Origin: an uncultured Coriobacteriaceae bacterium
GTDB taxonomy: Bacteria; Actinomycetota; Coriobacteriia; Coriobacteriales; Atopobiaceae
DNA length: 7,271 bases
Direction of reading: 5' to 3'
Assembly: GCA_902772085.1 (NCBI GenBank)
Contig: CACXZL010000167.1
Span: 1 to 7,271, forward strand
Part shown: positions 1 through 5,960 of the stretch, one piece after another
How positions within the stretch are numbered: position 1 is the first letter of the stretch
Layout of the letters: every line of letters starts with the position of its first letter
The notes under the pieces: generated by a model
The model's database searches: none
Told to the model about the DNA's origin: nothing
Seen by the model: the letters and a program-made list of their open reading frames with translations, nothing else
Made by a program: the position numbers and the translations under genes

Positions 1-459
1 GATGCCATCGAGTGCGGCGCGGACGAAATCGACTATGTGGTAAACCTGTCCGAAGTGAAGAACGGCAACTGGGATTACGTGCGCGAGGAGATGGAGTGCA
101 TCGTGTCACTTTGCCGCGAAGGCCGTGGCGGCGGCACGCTCGGTGCCAACGAGCCGGTCGTCTCAAAGGTCATCTTTGAGAACTGCTACCTCACCGACGA
201 GGAAAAGATCGCGCTCTGTCGGATTGCCAGCGAGGCACGTCCAGACTTCATCAAGACCTCCACAGGCTTCGGCTCAGGCGGCGCGACGCTCGCGGACGTG
301 CGCCTCATGCGTGAGAACGTCGCCCCAGAGGTGAAGGTGAAGGCCGCAGGTGGCATCCGCACGCCCGAGCAGTTCCTCGCCTTCGTAGATGCCGGCGTGG
401 ATCGCATCGGCTGCTCTGCCAGCGTGGAAATCTTCGAGGCACTCTCCAAGCAGCTGTAG
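1..459 (+). CDS. deoC: Deoxyribose-phosphate aldolase, 3' part
   Basis: This is the C-terminal 152 residues of the class I aldolase that splits 2-deoxyribose-5-phosphate into glyceraldehyde-3-phosphate and acetaldehyde in cytoplasmic deoxynucleoside catabolism. The frame is open to the left edge, so the start is outside the window; an internal GTG at 37 is only a valine codon. The fragment opens with the family segment GADEIDYVVNLSEVKNG. The Schiff-base lysine lies in FIKTSTGFGSGGAT (Lys codon 253-255), and the second active-site lysine in KVKAAGGIRTPEQF (codon 340-342). Both catalytic lysines and the phosphate-binding GGIR loop are intact, so nothing suggests decay. A family protein is usually about 220-260 residues, so roughly 70-100 are missing. 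It converges on lgt with 28 bp between the two stop codons and no clear hairpin plus T-run there. Identification is secure from motifs. Confidence 0.95.
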   Translation, partial: DAIECGADEIDYVVNLSEVKNGNWDYVREEMECIVSLCREGRGGGTLGANEPVVSKVIFENCYLTDEEKIALCRIASEARPDFIKTSTGFGSGGATLADVRLMRENVAPEVKVKAAGGIRTPEQFLAFVDAGVDRIGCSASVEIFEALSKQL

Positions 460-487
460 AAGACGCGACAAAAGGCGCACAAGGCAG

Positions 488-1306
488 CTATGCGCTGTGC
501 CACACCTGCGGCCGCTTCGTCTTGTGCGCCCATACCAGAAGCACGATTCCCGCCGCAATCAGCGGCAGCGACAAGACCTGTCCCATGGTCACGAATCCGC
601 CGAAGAGATAGCCCAACTGCGCATCGGGCACACGCACGAACTCTACGAGCACGCGGCTGACGCCGTACCACAGCAGGAAGATGCCCATGAAGGTTCCCTG
701 AGGCCTTGGGGGCACGCGTCGCCAAAAGAACCAGAGAATCAAAAACATGAGGAGCCCTTCGAGCAGGGCCTCATACAGCTGGGACGGATGCCGATAGACG
801 TTGCCCCCCGTCTCAAACATAACGCCCCACGGCAAGTCGGTCTCCTTGCCCCACAGCTCGCCATTGATGAAGTTTGCGCAGCGCACGAGGAAAATGCCTA
901 TGGGAGCCACGCACACGCCGATGTCGCAGACCGTCGGGATGCAGATCTTTGACGTCCTGCACACGATGGATCCGCCTATGATGGCGCCAAGCAACCCTCC
1001 ATGAAAACTCATGCCGCCTTCGTTGAGCGCGAGAATCTCCAGGGGATGCGTCGCATAATATCCCGCACCATAGAAGAGCACGTAGCCCAGGCGAGCACCT
1101 ATGATGATGCCAAGGCATATGCCCGTCATAATGTTGAATACGTCATCCACAGACACGTCAAGCTTCCAGCGACGAGCGATCCTGTACATGAAGACGCCGC
1201 CCAGGATAAACCCGGCCAAGTATCCCAGCCCGTACCAACGCACGGCAAAAGGCCCGATGGCAAAAGCGACGGGGTCAAGCGCGTGATACAAGTCGTTCAA
1301 AAACAT
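488..1306 (-). CDS. lgt: Prolipoprotein diacylglyceryl transferase
   Basis: Lgt is an integral membrane enzyme that moves diacylglycerol from phosphatidylglycerol onto the lipobox cysteine of prelipoproteins, the first step of lipoprotein maturation. The 272-residue product has the usual length and several hydrophobic segments (about 13-42, 57-80, 101-115, 128-146, 184-196, 205-220, 237-260). Family landmarks in order: RWYGLGYL (23-30), GGMSFHGG with the conserved His at 102, the signature RCANFINGELWG (142-153), YRHPSQLYE (171-179), and RVLVEFVR (218-225), matching the conserved Arg/Glu pair near the C-terminus. Cys at 143 replaces the more usual small residue in the signature and is probably neutral. 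I prefer the ATG at 1304-1306 over the TTG just before it, because AAGGGG at 1314-1319 is 7 nt from the ATG but only 4 from the TTG. It follows the GlfT2-like gene by 11 bp, probably co-transcribed. Confidence 0.96.
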   Translation of the reverse strand: MFLNDLYHALDPVAFAIGPFAVRWYGLGYLAGFILGGVFMYRIARRWKLDVSVDDVFNIMTGICLGIIIGARLGYVLFYGAGYYATHPLEILALNEGGMSFHGGLLGAIIGGSIVCRTSKICIPTVCDIGVCVAPIGIFLVRCANFINGELWGKETDLPWGVMFETGGNVYRHPSQLYEALLEGLLMFLILWFFWRRVPPRPQGTFMGIFLLWYGVSRVLVEFVRVPDAQLGYLFGGFVTMGQVLSLPLIAAGIVLLVWAHKTKRPQVWHSA

Positions 1307-1313
1307 CAAAGCG

Positions 1314-1319
1314 CCCCTT
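1314..1319 (-). promoter_or_regulatory. Ribosome binding site of lgt
   Basis: AAGGGG on the minus strand lies 7 nt before the ATG of lgt and decides between the adjacent TTG and ATG. It shares two bases with the TAA stop (1318-1320) of the upstream glycosyltransferase gene, an arrangement that suggests translational coupling (inference). Confidence 0.65.
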
Positions 1320-3195
1320 ACTCACCCTGTGCCTCTGCCTGCTCCTTGAGGTACCGCCTCCAGAACTCGACGGAGGTCAGCTCGTCGCGAGCCTTGGCCC
1401 ATCCGTTCAATATGTCTTCTTTGTTTTTCTCAAAGAGCCGCATGTCGGATTTGTATCGCTTCAGCAGCTCTTCGAAGCGCGCGCGGTCTTTCTTGCGCAA
1501 CACGCCTCGCGCACCGTCGGCCGTCACGGCAAGCAGCGCTTCCTTGCCACGGATGACGTTGGCGGGATAATACCAGCCGTCATAGGGTATCACAGCCACG
1601 CCACCGTCACCGAGCCCCCGCGGCCCACGCTGGCCGTTGAAGGTAAGAAAGTCATATGCCCTGCTTACAAGGCTCCTGTCTCCGATCTCAGTGGGCAGCG
1701 CATTGACGACGAAGCTCACGTCCTGCATGCACGGATCGTCGATTTCGTCTAGAGGCACGAGGGTCTCGTTCTTCTTGAAAAGCGCGCGATTGTTTTCATC
1801 GGTCTTGATATGAGCGAGGTGGTCCGGTCCGCGCAGGAAGTCCTCAAATCCCCTGAGGCACAGCTCGGCAGAGTCGTAGTTGAAGGTCTTGAGATCAAGC
1901 CCAAAGAAGTGGTGCACCACGTTGACGAGGTCGACGTTCTGATAGATGCCAGAGGCGGCCTGCGCAATGAGGAAGTTTCTCAGCTGATAATACCGCTCGA
2001 AGGCGGCCTTGTAGGCACCTGCGTTCGAGAGATGCCAGATGCAGATGCCGTTCATGGTGATGAAGCCTTTGGCCGCGCGGTTGCCATACTCCGCATCGTC
2101 GCCACGGATGAAGAACGGCAGCGCGAGGCCGTGCGTGCGGATGCTCGCAACCGGAATGCAGCAGTACCACCACGCGGCATACATGTTTGGCAGATGGGGA
2201 TCAAGCGCCTCAAGCAGCATGCAGGACTCCAGACTGGATACGTCCACAAAGCGCTGATCGTCCTCAGACAGCTTCGCCGCCCGATAGCCGCCCGCACGGC
2301 CCACGAAGCCCACGTCCTCATGGAACTTGTTTGGGTCTTCGAGGCAGAGCATGGCGCCGCTCACGAAGTGACCGAGATACTCGTCCTTGAGCACGCGCAG
2401 CACATTGAACGTGCGCTTGATGGCCTCGGGATGGATCTGCACGTCGTCGTCCATCAGTAGCACATGCGTTGCCGGATGCTCTTGTTCCATGGCCTCCATC
2501 ATGCCGCGCGAGAAGCCTCCTGCGCCGCCCACGTTTGGGTTTGGATGGACGTGCACGCGATCGGACTCGAGCGCACGGGCATCGAGCGTGCGGCCATTGT
2601 CGACCACGTGGAGCGTGAAGTGCCTTGCTATGGGCTCGTCACAGCCCAAGATCTTGTCTTGGAACAGGCGGATGTTTGGTACGACATAGTCTTCCTTGAG
2701 AAACGTCGTCGTGGCGACCGCGAGCTCCACGTCGCGCAACGCGTCCTCCTCGATCTTCGTAAAGAAGTACGCCCGCTTCAGCGTCAGCGGCTTATCGCAC
2801 ACGACCTCAAAGGACAGCATCGCGGCCTCGTCCGAGGGATAGCAGAAGTCGATGACGGCATAGTCGTCAAGGTCATATGACGCGCGCTCGTATACCGTCC
2901 GCTGCGGCTTTTGCAGCATGAGCCTATACCCCGTGTAACGGACCTCAAAAGAGCCGCGCACCTCCAAGCGGAGCCATACATTGTCTATGGTGGTATAACG
3001 ACGCCATTTGAGGGCGGAAAACGCATTGAGATACGTCGCGAAATCGTAGCACACGCACGTCGGGGAAAGCAGCGCGCCCTCCTCGCCCTCCGCCACGCGG
3101 ACGCTCGGAGTCTGACGCACATACAGCTCGGGATGCTCTTCGGATCTTTTGCCATCCGCCAGGAGCACATTGCAAAGGCGATAGTCATACGACAT
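1318..3195 (-). CDS. GlfT2-like galactofuranosyltransferase family glycosyltransferase
   Basis: A 625-residue glycosyltransferase resembling polymerising galactofuranosyltransferases of the GlfT2 type (GT2 superfamily), which transfer sugar from UDP-galactofuranose onto a lipid-linked acceptor at the cytoplasmic membrane face. Residues 1-160 form a beta-rich N-terminal domain. The GT-A domain follows: VVDNG (197-201), NPNVGGAGGFSRG (219-231), the metal-binding MDDD (248-251), the WW pair (342-343), GDDAEYG (365-371, with the expected catalytic acid), and IWH (386-388). This order and spacing match the known GlfT2 active site. A mixed helical C-terminal domain ends in a charged tail (about 585-625). 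No signal peptide or obvious transmembrane segment is seen. The frame stays open 28 codons further upstream, but ATG 3193-3195 has GGAGG 6 nt ahead and begins the conserved domain. Donor and acceptor are inferred; no UDP-galactopyranose mutase gene lies in the window, so another donor is possible. Confidence 0.85.
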   Translation of the reverse strand: MSYDYRLCNVLLADGKRSEEHPELYVRQTPSVRVAEGEEGALLSPTCVCYDFATYLNAFSALKWRRYTTIDNVWLRLEVRGSFEVRYTGYRLMLQKPQRTVYERASYDLDDYAVIDFCYPSDEAAMLSFEVVCDKPLTLKRAYFFTKIEEDALRDVELAVATTTFLKEDYVVPNIRLFQDKILGCDEPIARHFTLHVVDNGRTLDARALESDRVHVHPNPNVGGAGGFSRGMMEAMEQEHPATHVLLMDDDVQIHPEAIKRTFNVLRVLKDEYLGHFVSGAMLCLEDPNKFHEDVGFVGRAGGYRAAKLSEDDQRFVDVSSLESCMLLEALDPHLPNMYAAWWYCCIPVASIRTHGLALPFFIRGDDAEYGNRAAKGFITMNGICIWHLSNAGAYKAAFERYYQLRNFLIAQAASGIYQNVDLVNVVHHFFGLDLKTFNYDSAELCLRGFEDFLRGPDHLAHIKTDENNRALFKKNETLVPLDEIDDPCMQDVSFVVNALPTEIGDRSLVSRAYDFLTFNGQRGPRGLGDGGVAVIPYDGWYYPANVIRGKEALLAVTADGARGVLRKKDRARFEELLKRYKSDMRLFEKNKEDILNGWAKARDELTSVEFWRRYLKEQAEAQGE

Positions 3196-3201
3196 GGAAA
3201 A

Positions 3202-3206
3202 CCTCC
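3202..3206 (-). promoter_or_regulatory. Ribosome binding site of the GlfT2-like gene
   Basis: A perfect GGAGG on the minus strand with a 6-nt gap to ATG 3193-3195. It settles the start of the GlfT2-like gene, because the 28-codon upstream extension of the frame has no comparable site. Confidence 0.8.
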
Positions 3207-3246
3207 GGGCGATCGTGGGTTCTGAAGTATCTTTCGTCTGTATGAG

Positions 3247-3252
3247 AGTATA
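3247..3252 (-). promoter_or_regulatory. Possible -10 element for the GlfT2-like gene and lgt
   Basis: TATACT on the minus strand, about 52 bp before the start codon, in an AT-richer stretch of the 190-bp divergent intergenic region. The nearest -35-like hexamer (TTGAAA, 3265-3270) is only 12 bp away, too close for a normal spacer. This is a candidate only. Confidence 0.3.
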
Positions 3253-3333
3253 TACCGTTCGCGCTTTCAAGCCGTTCACACACGGAAGTACGATTTTTCA
3301 CCACGGCGTCGGCCATCGGCGTAGGCGACTTTG

Positions 3334-3339
3334 TATACT
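3334..3339 (+). promoter_or_regulatory. Possible -10 element for the GT8 gene
   Basis: TATACT preceded by TTG, 46 bp before the GT8 start codon. No good -35 hexamer is seen 16-18 bp upstream. Together with the minus-strand candidate it makes 3196-3385 the likely divergent promoter region of both glycosyltransferase genes. Confidence 0.35.
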
Positions 3340-3375
3340 TTTCTGGGTAACGAAATCGCAAGCCACATCCGTCAT

Positions 3376-3381
3376 GAGGAG
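3376..3381 (+). promoter_or_regulatory. Ribosome binding site of the GT8 gene
   Basis: GAGGAG lies 4 nt before ATG 3386-3388. The alternative ATG at 3374 has no site ahead of it and itself overlaps this purine run, so 3386 is preferred. Confidence 0.6.
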
Positions 3382-3385
3382 TCCC

Positions 3386-4537
3386 ATGCCACGTCATTTC
3401 ACACAGGACGAAACCGTCTCCATCGTGTTTGCCACAAACGACCACTATGCGCCGTATCTCTCGACGCTCTTCGCGTCGATCGTCGACCACAGCGACGAGA
3501 GGCGTACCTATGAGCTCATCGTGCTCTCGGAGGATTTGAACGATCAGCACTTGGGGCAGCTACGGGAGCAGGTCACACGTGAAAACGTGTCGTTGCGCAG
3601 GCTTGACGTCGCGGAGGCGATGAGACCGTATGAGGGAAAGCTCAGGACATGGGCGCACTTCAAGCGCGAGACGTACTTTCGCCTGCTTCTCCCCCAGATC
3701 CTTCCCGACCATCACAAGGTCCTGTACCTCGACGCCGACATGATTTGCCTACACGACGTCGCGCCGCTCTACGACACCGACGTGGAAGGATATCTCGTCG
3801 CCGCCTGCAAGGACCCCGACACGACGGGCATATACAACGGCATCGAAATCGACGTGGGCCAGCCAAACAAGCGCGACTATATGGACAACGTCCTCAAGAT
3901 CAAGCAGCCTTACGATTATTTCCAAGCCGGGACCATCGTTTTCAACTTGGATGAATGGCGTGCCTCCCTCGACGTTGACGAGGTCTTCCGTTTCGCGCAG
4001 TCGGGAGAGTGGCAGCTTCTCGATCAGGACATCCTGAACTACTTCTGCCAAGGTCGCGTGAGATTTCTCGACATGGCCTGGAACGTGATGTTTGACAACG
4101 AAGGGTCACGCATCCGCGACATCATCTCCAAGACGACGCCCGAGCTTTTTGAGGACTACATGACCGCGCGCAAGAACCCCTTCATCGTGCATTACGCAGG
4201 TCCCATCAAGCCGTGGGACAATCCAGACTGCGACTTTTCCGACTGTTTCTGGCGATACGCACGCGTCTCGCCCTTCTACGAGACGATAATGTATCGCATG
4301 TATCACCGACCTGTCGAGCAATTCTCTGCGTTGCTCGAGAATACACGCGACTGGATTCAAAGCGTCGATGACGAGCTCAAGCGCTATGAGCAGCGCTCCG
4401 CAGGGCTCATGCTCAAGGAGTTCGTATACCAGAAGGTCTTCACACCTTTGGTGGCGCGTATCTCAGGCGGAGACGAAGAGAGGCAGCGCAAGATCCACGA
4501 CCTGTACCGCAAGGTCCACCCCGAACGCGACGCATAG
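3386..4537 (+). CDS. Glycosyltransferase family 8 protein
   Basis: A 383-residue GT8 (retaining, GT-A fold) enzyme of the kind that adds glucose or galactose from a UDP-sugar to a surface glycan or lipid-linked oligosaccharide. Motifs in order: N-terminal VSIVFATNDHYAPYLSTL (11-28) for nucleotide binding; YFRLLLP (97-103); the metal-binding YLDADM (114-119); FQAGTIVFN (179-187); DQDILN (213-218); and the C-terminal family motif HYAGPIKPW (269-277). All are intact. The last 100 residues are helical and charged, with no signal peptide or transmembrane helix, so a soluble or peripherally bound cytoplasmic protein is expected. The frame is open upstream to 3194, but the region before 3386 has no family similarity and carries promoter-like sequence. 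It is transcribed divergently from the GlfT2-like gene, which suggests both act on the same surface glycan (inference). The sugar transferred cannot be told from sequence alone. Confidence 0.92.
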   Translation: MPRHFTQDETVSIVFATNDHYAPYLSTLFASIVDHSDERRTYELIVLSEDLNDQHLGQLREQVTRENVSLRRLDVAEAMRPYEGKLRTWAHFKRETYFRLLLPQILPDHHKVLYLDADMICLHDVAPLYDTDVEGYLVAACKDPDTTGIYNGIEIDVGQPNKRDYMDNVLKIKQPYDYFQAGTIVFNLDEWRASLDVDEVFRFAQSGEWQLLDQDILNYFCQGRVRFLDMAWNVMFDNEGSRIRDIISKTTPELFEDYMTARKNPFIVHYAGPIKPWDNPDCDFSDCFWRYARVSPFYETIMYRMYHRPVEQFSALLENTRDWIQSVDDELKRYEQRSAGLMLKEFVYQKVFTPLVARISGGDEERQRKIHDLYRKVHPERDA

Positions 4538-4770
4538 CGAATCGCCCGACCGGCCAACAAGGGCAGTCGCCCTCAGAGAGCGCTTGGTACGTAACGTCCA
4601 ACGCTCGTCGACCAAACTTGCCACGAGCAGTCTTGGTGCCATCATCTACGTCTTGGAGCGATATCGTAACGGAGGAACCACTTGCTTCCCATAGGTAGCA
4701 TCCGTCCAGCTGCATGAGGTAGGGGCGCAGGACGCACGCATGAAAGCGGCGACGCCCAGCGCAAGGCCCG
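4538..4770. other. Intergenic stretch without recognised gene
   Basis: This 233-bp segment separates the GT8 gene from the first repeat. A short stem AGGGC/GCCCT with a 4-nt loop lies at 4560-4573, 22 nt after the GT8 stop, but no T-run follows, so it is at best a weak terminator. A minus-strand frame is open through here and reads on into the repeats and into the GT8 gene; it has no family motif and I do not call it a gene. Confidence 0.5.
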
Positions 4771-4805
4771 CCGTGTACATTTTCCGTCACGTAACGGTCC
4801 CTACC

Positions 4806-4845
4806 GTGCGCGCTTCTTGGCAGCCCCGGCCAAGACGGCACGCAC
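4806..4845. repeat. Hairpin within first 74-bp unit
   Basis: Two nested stems: GTGCGCGC (4806-4813) with GCACGCAC (4838-4845), one mismatch, and CTTGGC (4816-4821) with GCCAAG (4829-4834) around a 7-nt loop. No T-run follows on either strand. Confidence 0.75.
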
Positions 4846-4879
4846 CGTGTACACTTTCCGTCCCGAACGGGTCCCTGCC

Positions 4880-4919
4880 GTGCGCGCTTCTTGGCAGCCC
4901 CGGCCAAGACGGCGCGCAC
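4880..4919. repeat. Hairpin within second 74-bp unit
   Basis: The same structure 74 bp later with a perfect 8-bp outer stem, GTGCGCGC (4880-4887) and GCGCGCAC (4912-4919), and the inner CTTGGC/GCCAAG stem. The mismatch of the first unit is repaired here. Confidence 0.8.
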
Positions 4920-4947
4920 CGTGTACACTTTCCGTCCCGAACGGGTG

Positions 4948-4988
4948 CCTGCCGTGTACACAAAAGGGCCATATGTGTACACGGCAGG
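4948..4988. repeat. Perfect 14-bp inverted repeat with GTGTACAC in each arm
   Basis: The left arm CCTGCCGTGTACAC (4948-4961) is the exact reverse complement of 4975-4988, with a 13-nt loop. Each arm carries a whole GTGTACAC palindrome, with the two palindromes 21 bp apart start to start. It lies where the third repeat copy departs from the 74-bp unit. Confidence 0.9.
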
Positions 4989-5130
4989 GGGTCTCCCGTG
5001 CCGATAAGTGCGCACGGCGGGGGTCTTGTTTGCCGTGTACACTTTCCGTCCCAAACGGGTGCCTACCGTGTACACATACGGCAGAGAGGTGCGCGGGGCT
5101 TGATGGTGCTTGACGCGAGGCCTGGCGGGG

Positions 5131-5193
5131 GGCTTGGCGTGGGGTTGGCGAGGGGCTTGGCGTGGGGTTGGCGAGGGGCTTGGCGTGGGGTTG
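5131..5193. repeat. G-rich 23-bp tandem repeat, about 2.7 copies
   Basis: Units start at 5131, 5154 and 5177 (the last is partial). Each begins GGCTTGGCGTGGGG and ends TTGGCGAGG, and the full copies are identical. With the preceding run, six G-tracts of four or more (5127-5132, 5141-5144, 5152-5155, 5164-5167, 5175-5178, 5187-5190) lie on the plus strand, separated by 7-8 nt, so a G-quadruplex is possible. The following 5194-5282 holds nothing I recognise. Confidence 0.88.
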
Positions 5194-5282
5194 CATGTCC
5201 GCGGCTACCTCATGTGTACGTCCTGTTTGTTGCAAACCGGTCATCAGGTGCCTTGCCATGGAGGCATTGTTTCCGCGAGCTC

Positions 5283-5717
5283 TTACTGCATCAGCTCCGG
5301 ATCCTGTATAACGTCCTCTGGGTACATACGCATAAGCTGACCTGGCATAGCTCCGGTTCGCCAGCAGTAGTCCTCGCAGACATCCAAAAGCACGTCCACC
5401 TCTGAGCTGATTGATGCCCACACCATGCCAAGTGAGGCTCCGGGACAATCGTGAACGAACTTGTTTCTCATGCCAACGATTTGGTCCCAAGGTACATCCG
5501 GACAAAGGCGCTTTACGGCAAAGGAGGAGCCTGCGCATTCCTCCACGACTCTTTCCAATCCATGGTGCAGACCGTCCACAAGCAGCTGCTCGAAGTCGTT
5601 CTTTGGCTCGATGAAATCGCTCCTACCGATGTCTGACGCCGCCAGTTTGCGTTTGAGCTGCATTATAGCCACCCAAATCTCCGCTATGCGACGATCGTCA
5701 TCCTGTCGAGCGCTCAC
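5283..5717 (-). CDS. HepT-like HEPN-domain protein (toxin of MntA/HepT type)
   Basis: A 144-residue helical protein of the HepT (DUF86) type, HEPN ribonucleases that form toxin-antitoxin pairs with MNT-family nucleotidyltransferases. The family centre VPWDQIVGMRNKFVHD (75-90) carries the R-x4-H ribonuclease motif: Arg84, Asn85, His89. In the standard R-x4-H-x-Y motif a tyrosine follows two residues after the His; here it is Cys91. In characterised systems that tyrosine is AMPylated by the antitoxin. The start is GTG 5715-5717, with AAGGTG 7 nt ahead (5725-5730); a stop in frame just upstream excludes a longer form. The gene overlaps the 3' end of a nucleotidyltransferase remnant by 20 bp, the usual order and coupling for this pair. 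The length is normal for the family and no damage is seen inside the frame. Whether it is toxic, silent or neutralised from elsewhere cannot be read here. Confidence 0.8.
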   Translation of the reverse strand: MSARQDDDRRIAEIWVAIMQLKRKLAASDIGRSDFIEPKNDFEQLLVDGLHHGLERVVEECAGSSFAVKRLCPDVPWDQIVGMRNKFVHDCPGASLGMVWASISSEVDVLLDVCEDYCWRTGAMPGQLMRMYPEDVIQDPELMQ

Positions 5718-5889
5718 ATATCATCACCTTGTCTTTGTCGAATGGCTGCAAAAACGCAGGGGTACTCCTCGGGCGCTCGGTGGTCACAAGGTCTACGTCA
5801 CATCCTAAGGCATCTGAAATCTCGCCCTCTATGGTAAGGAAAGAGAAGCCCAGGCCTCCGTTCGGCAACCGTGGGCTTCGTATGCGCGG
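5698..5889 (-). pseudogene. 3' remnant of a MntA-like nucleotidyltransferase (antitoxin)
   Basis: The minus-strand frame ending at TGA 5698-5700 reads GGLGFSFLTIEGEISDALG, then CDVDLVTTE, then LQPFDKDKVMICERSTG. This resembles the C-terminal half of MNT-type minimal nucleotidyltransferases, where a helix ending in LG is followed by VDLV and a short tail of the form K-D-K/E-V-x-I/L-Y-E-R. The stop overlaps the HepT start by 20 bp, as in intact pairs. Missing is the N-terminal half with the G-S-x-x-R-G and S-D-x-D-L nucleotide-binding motifs: the frame meets a TAG at 5902-5904, no start codon precedes the similar part, and beyond lies the 30-bp repeat array. I infer a gene cut off near 5890, not a short functional protein. 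A conserved 8-bp inverted repeat (5845-5852 with 5872-5879) lies inside it and is probably incidental. Identification rests on motif resemblance and position. Confidence 0.6.
5725..5730 (-). promoter_or_regulatory. Ribosome binding site of the HepT-like gene
   Basis: AAGGTG on the minus strand, 7 nt before the GTG start and inside the 3' coding end of the nucleotidyltransferase remnant. It supports the GTG as the true start. Confidence 0.55.
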
Positions 5890-5960
5890 CTGCAGTTGCC
5901 GCTACAAATGCCTTGTTGGGTCACTTCTCACGGAATCGCCAAGGCGCCAGATCTGCAATC

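Larger units (their letters stand above)
4771..5075. repeat. GTGTACAC-containing 38-bp repeat family, partly on 74-bp units
   Basis: Four copies of a 38-bp core lie at 4771-4808, 4845-4882, 4919-4956 and 5033-5070. Each begins CCGTGTACA, continues TTTCCGTC, and ends CCGTG. The first two copies belong to exact 74-bp tandem units (4771-4844, 4845-4918) that differ at few positions. The third starts on the same 74-bp register but departs after its core. The palindrome GTGTACAC occurs six times exactly (starts 4847, 4921, 4954, 4975, 5035, 5068) and once with one mismatch (4773). Unit boundaries are read directly from the sequence. Function is unknown; a dispersed intergenic repeat or a protein-binding array are both possible. 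Confidence 0.9.

Noticed and set aside
37..459. deoC starting at the GTG at 37
   Set aside because: Upstream codons in the same frame (GADEID) belong to the conserved aldolase sequence, so the gene continues off the window.
460..487. Bidirectional terminator between deoC and lgt
   Set aside because: The 28-bp gap has no convincing stem; the best pairing needs a bulge and extends into the lgt coding end.
4560..4573. Intrinsic terminator after the GT8 gene
   Set aside because: A 5-bp stem with no following T-run on the plus strand is too weak to call.
4440..5075. Long minus-strand open frame (about 211 codons) across the GT8 3' end and the GTGTACAC repeats
   Set aside because: It is antisense to a clear gene at one end and runs through repeats whose 74-bp step shifts frame, so the translation of the same DNA changes between copies. 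No domain or ribosome site was seen.
4801..5538. Minus-strand frame of about 245 codons through the repeats and the HepT gene
   Set aside because: It overlaps the HepT gene in another frame and consists largely of translated repeats rich in Pro, Arg and Ser. It is open because of high GC content.
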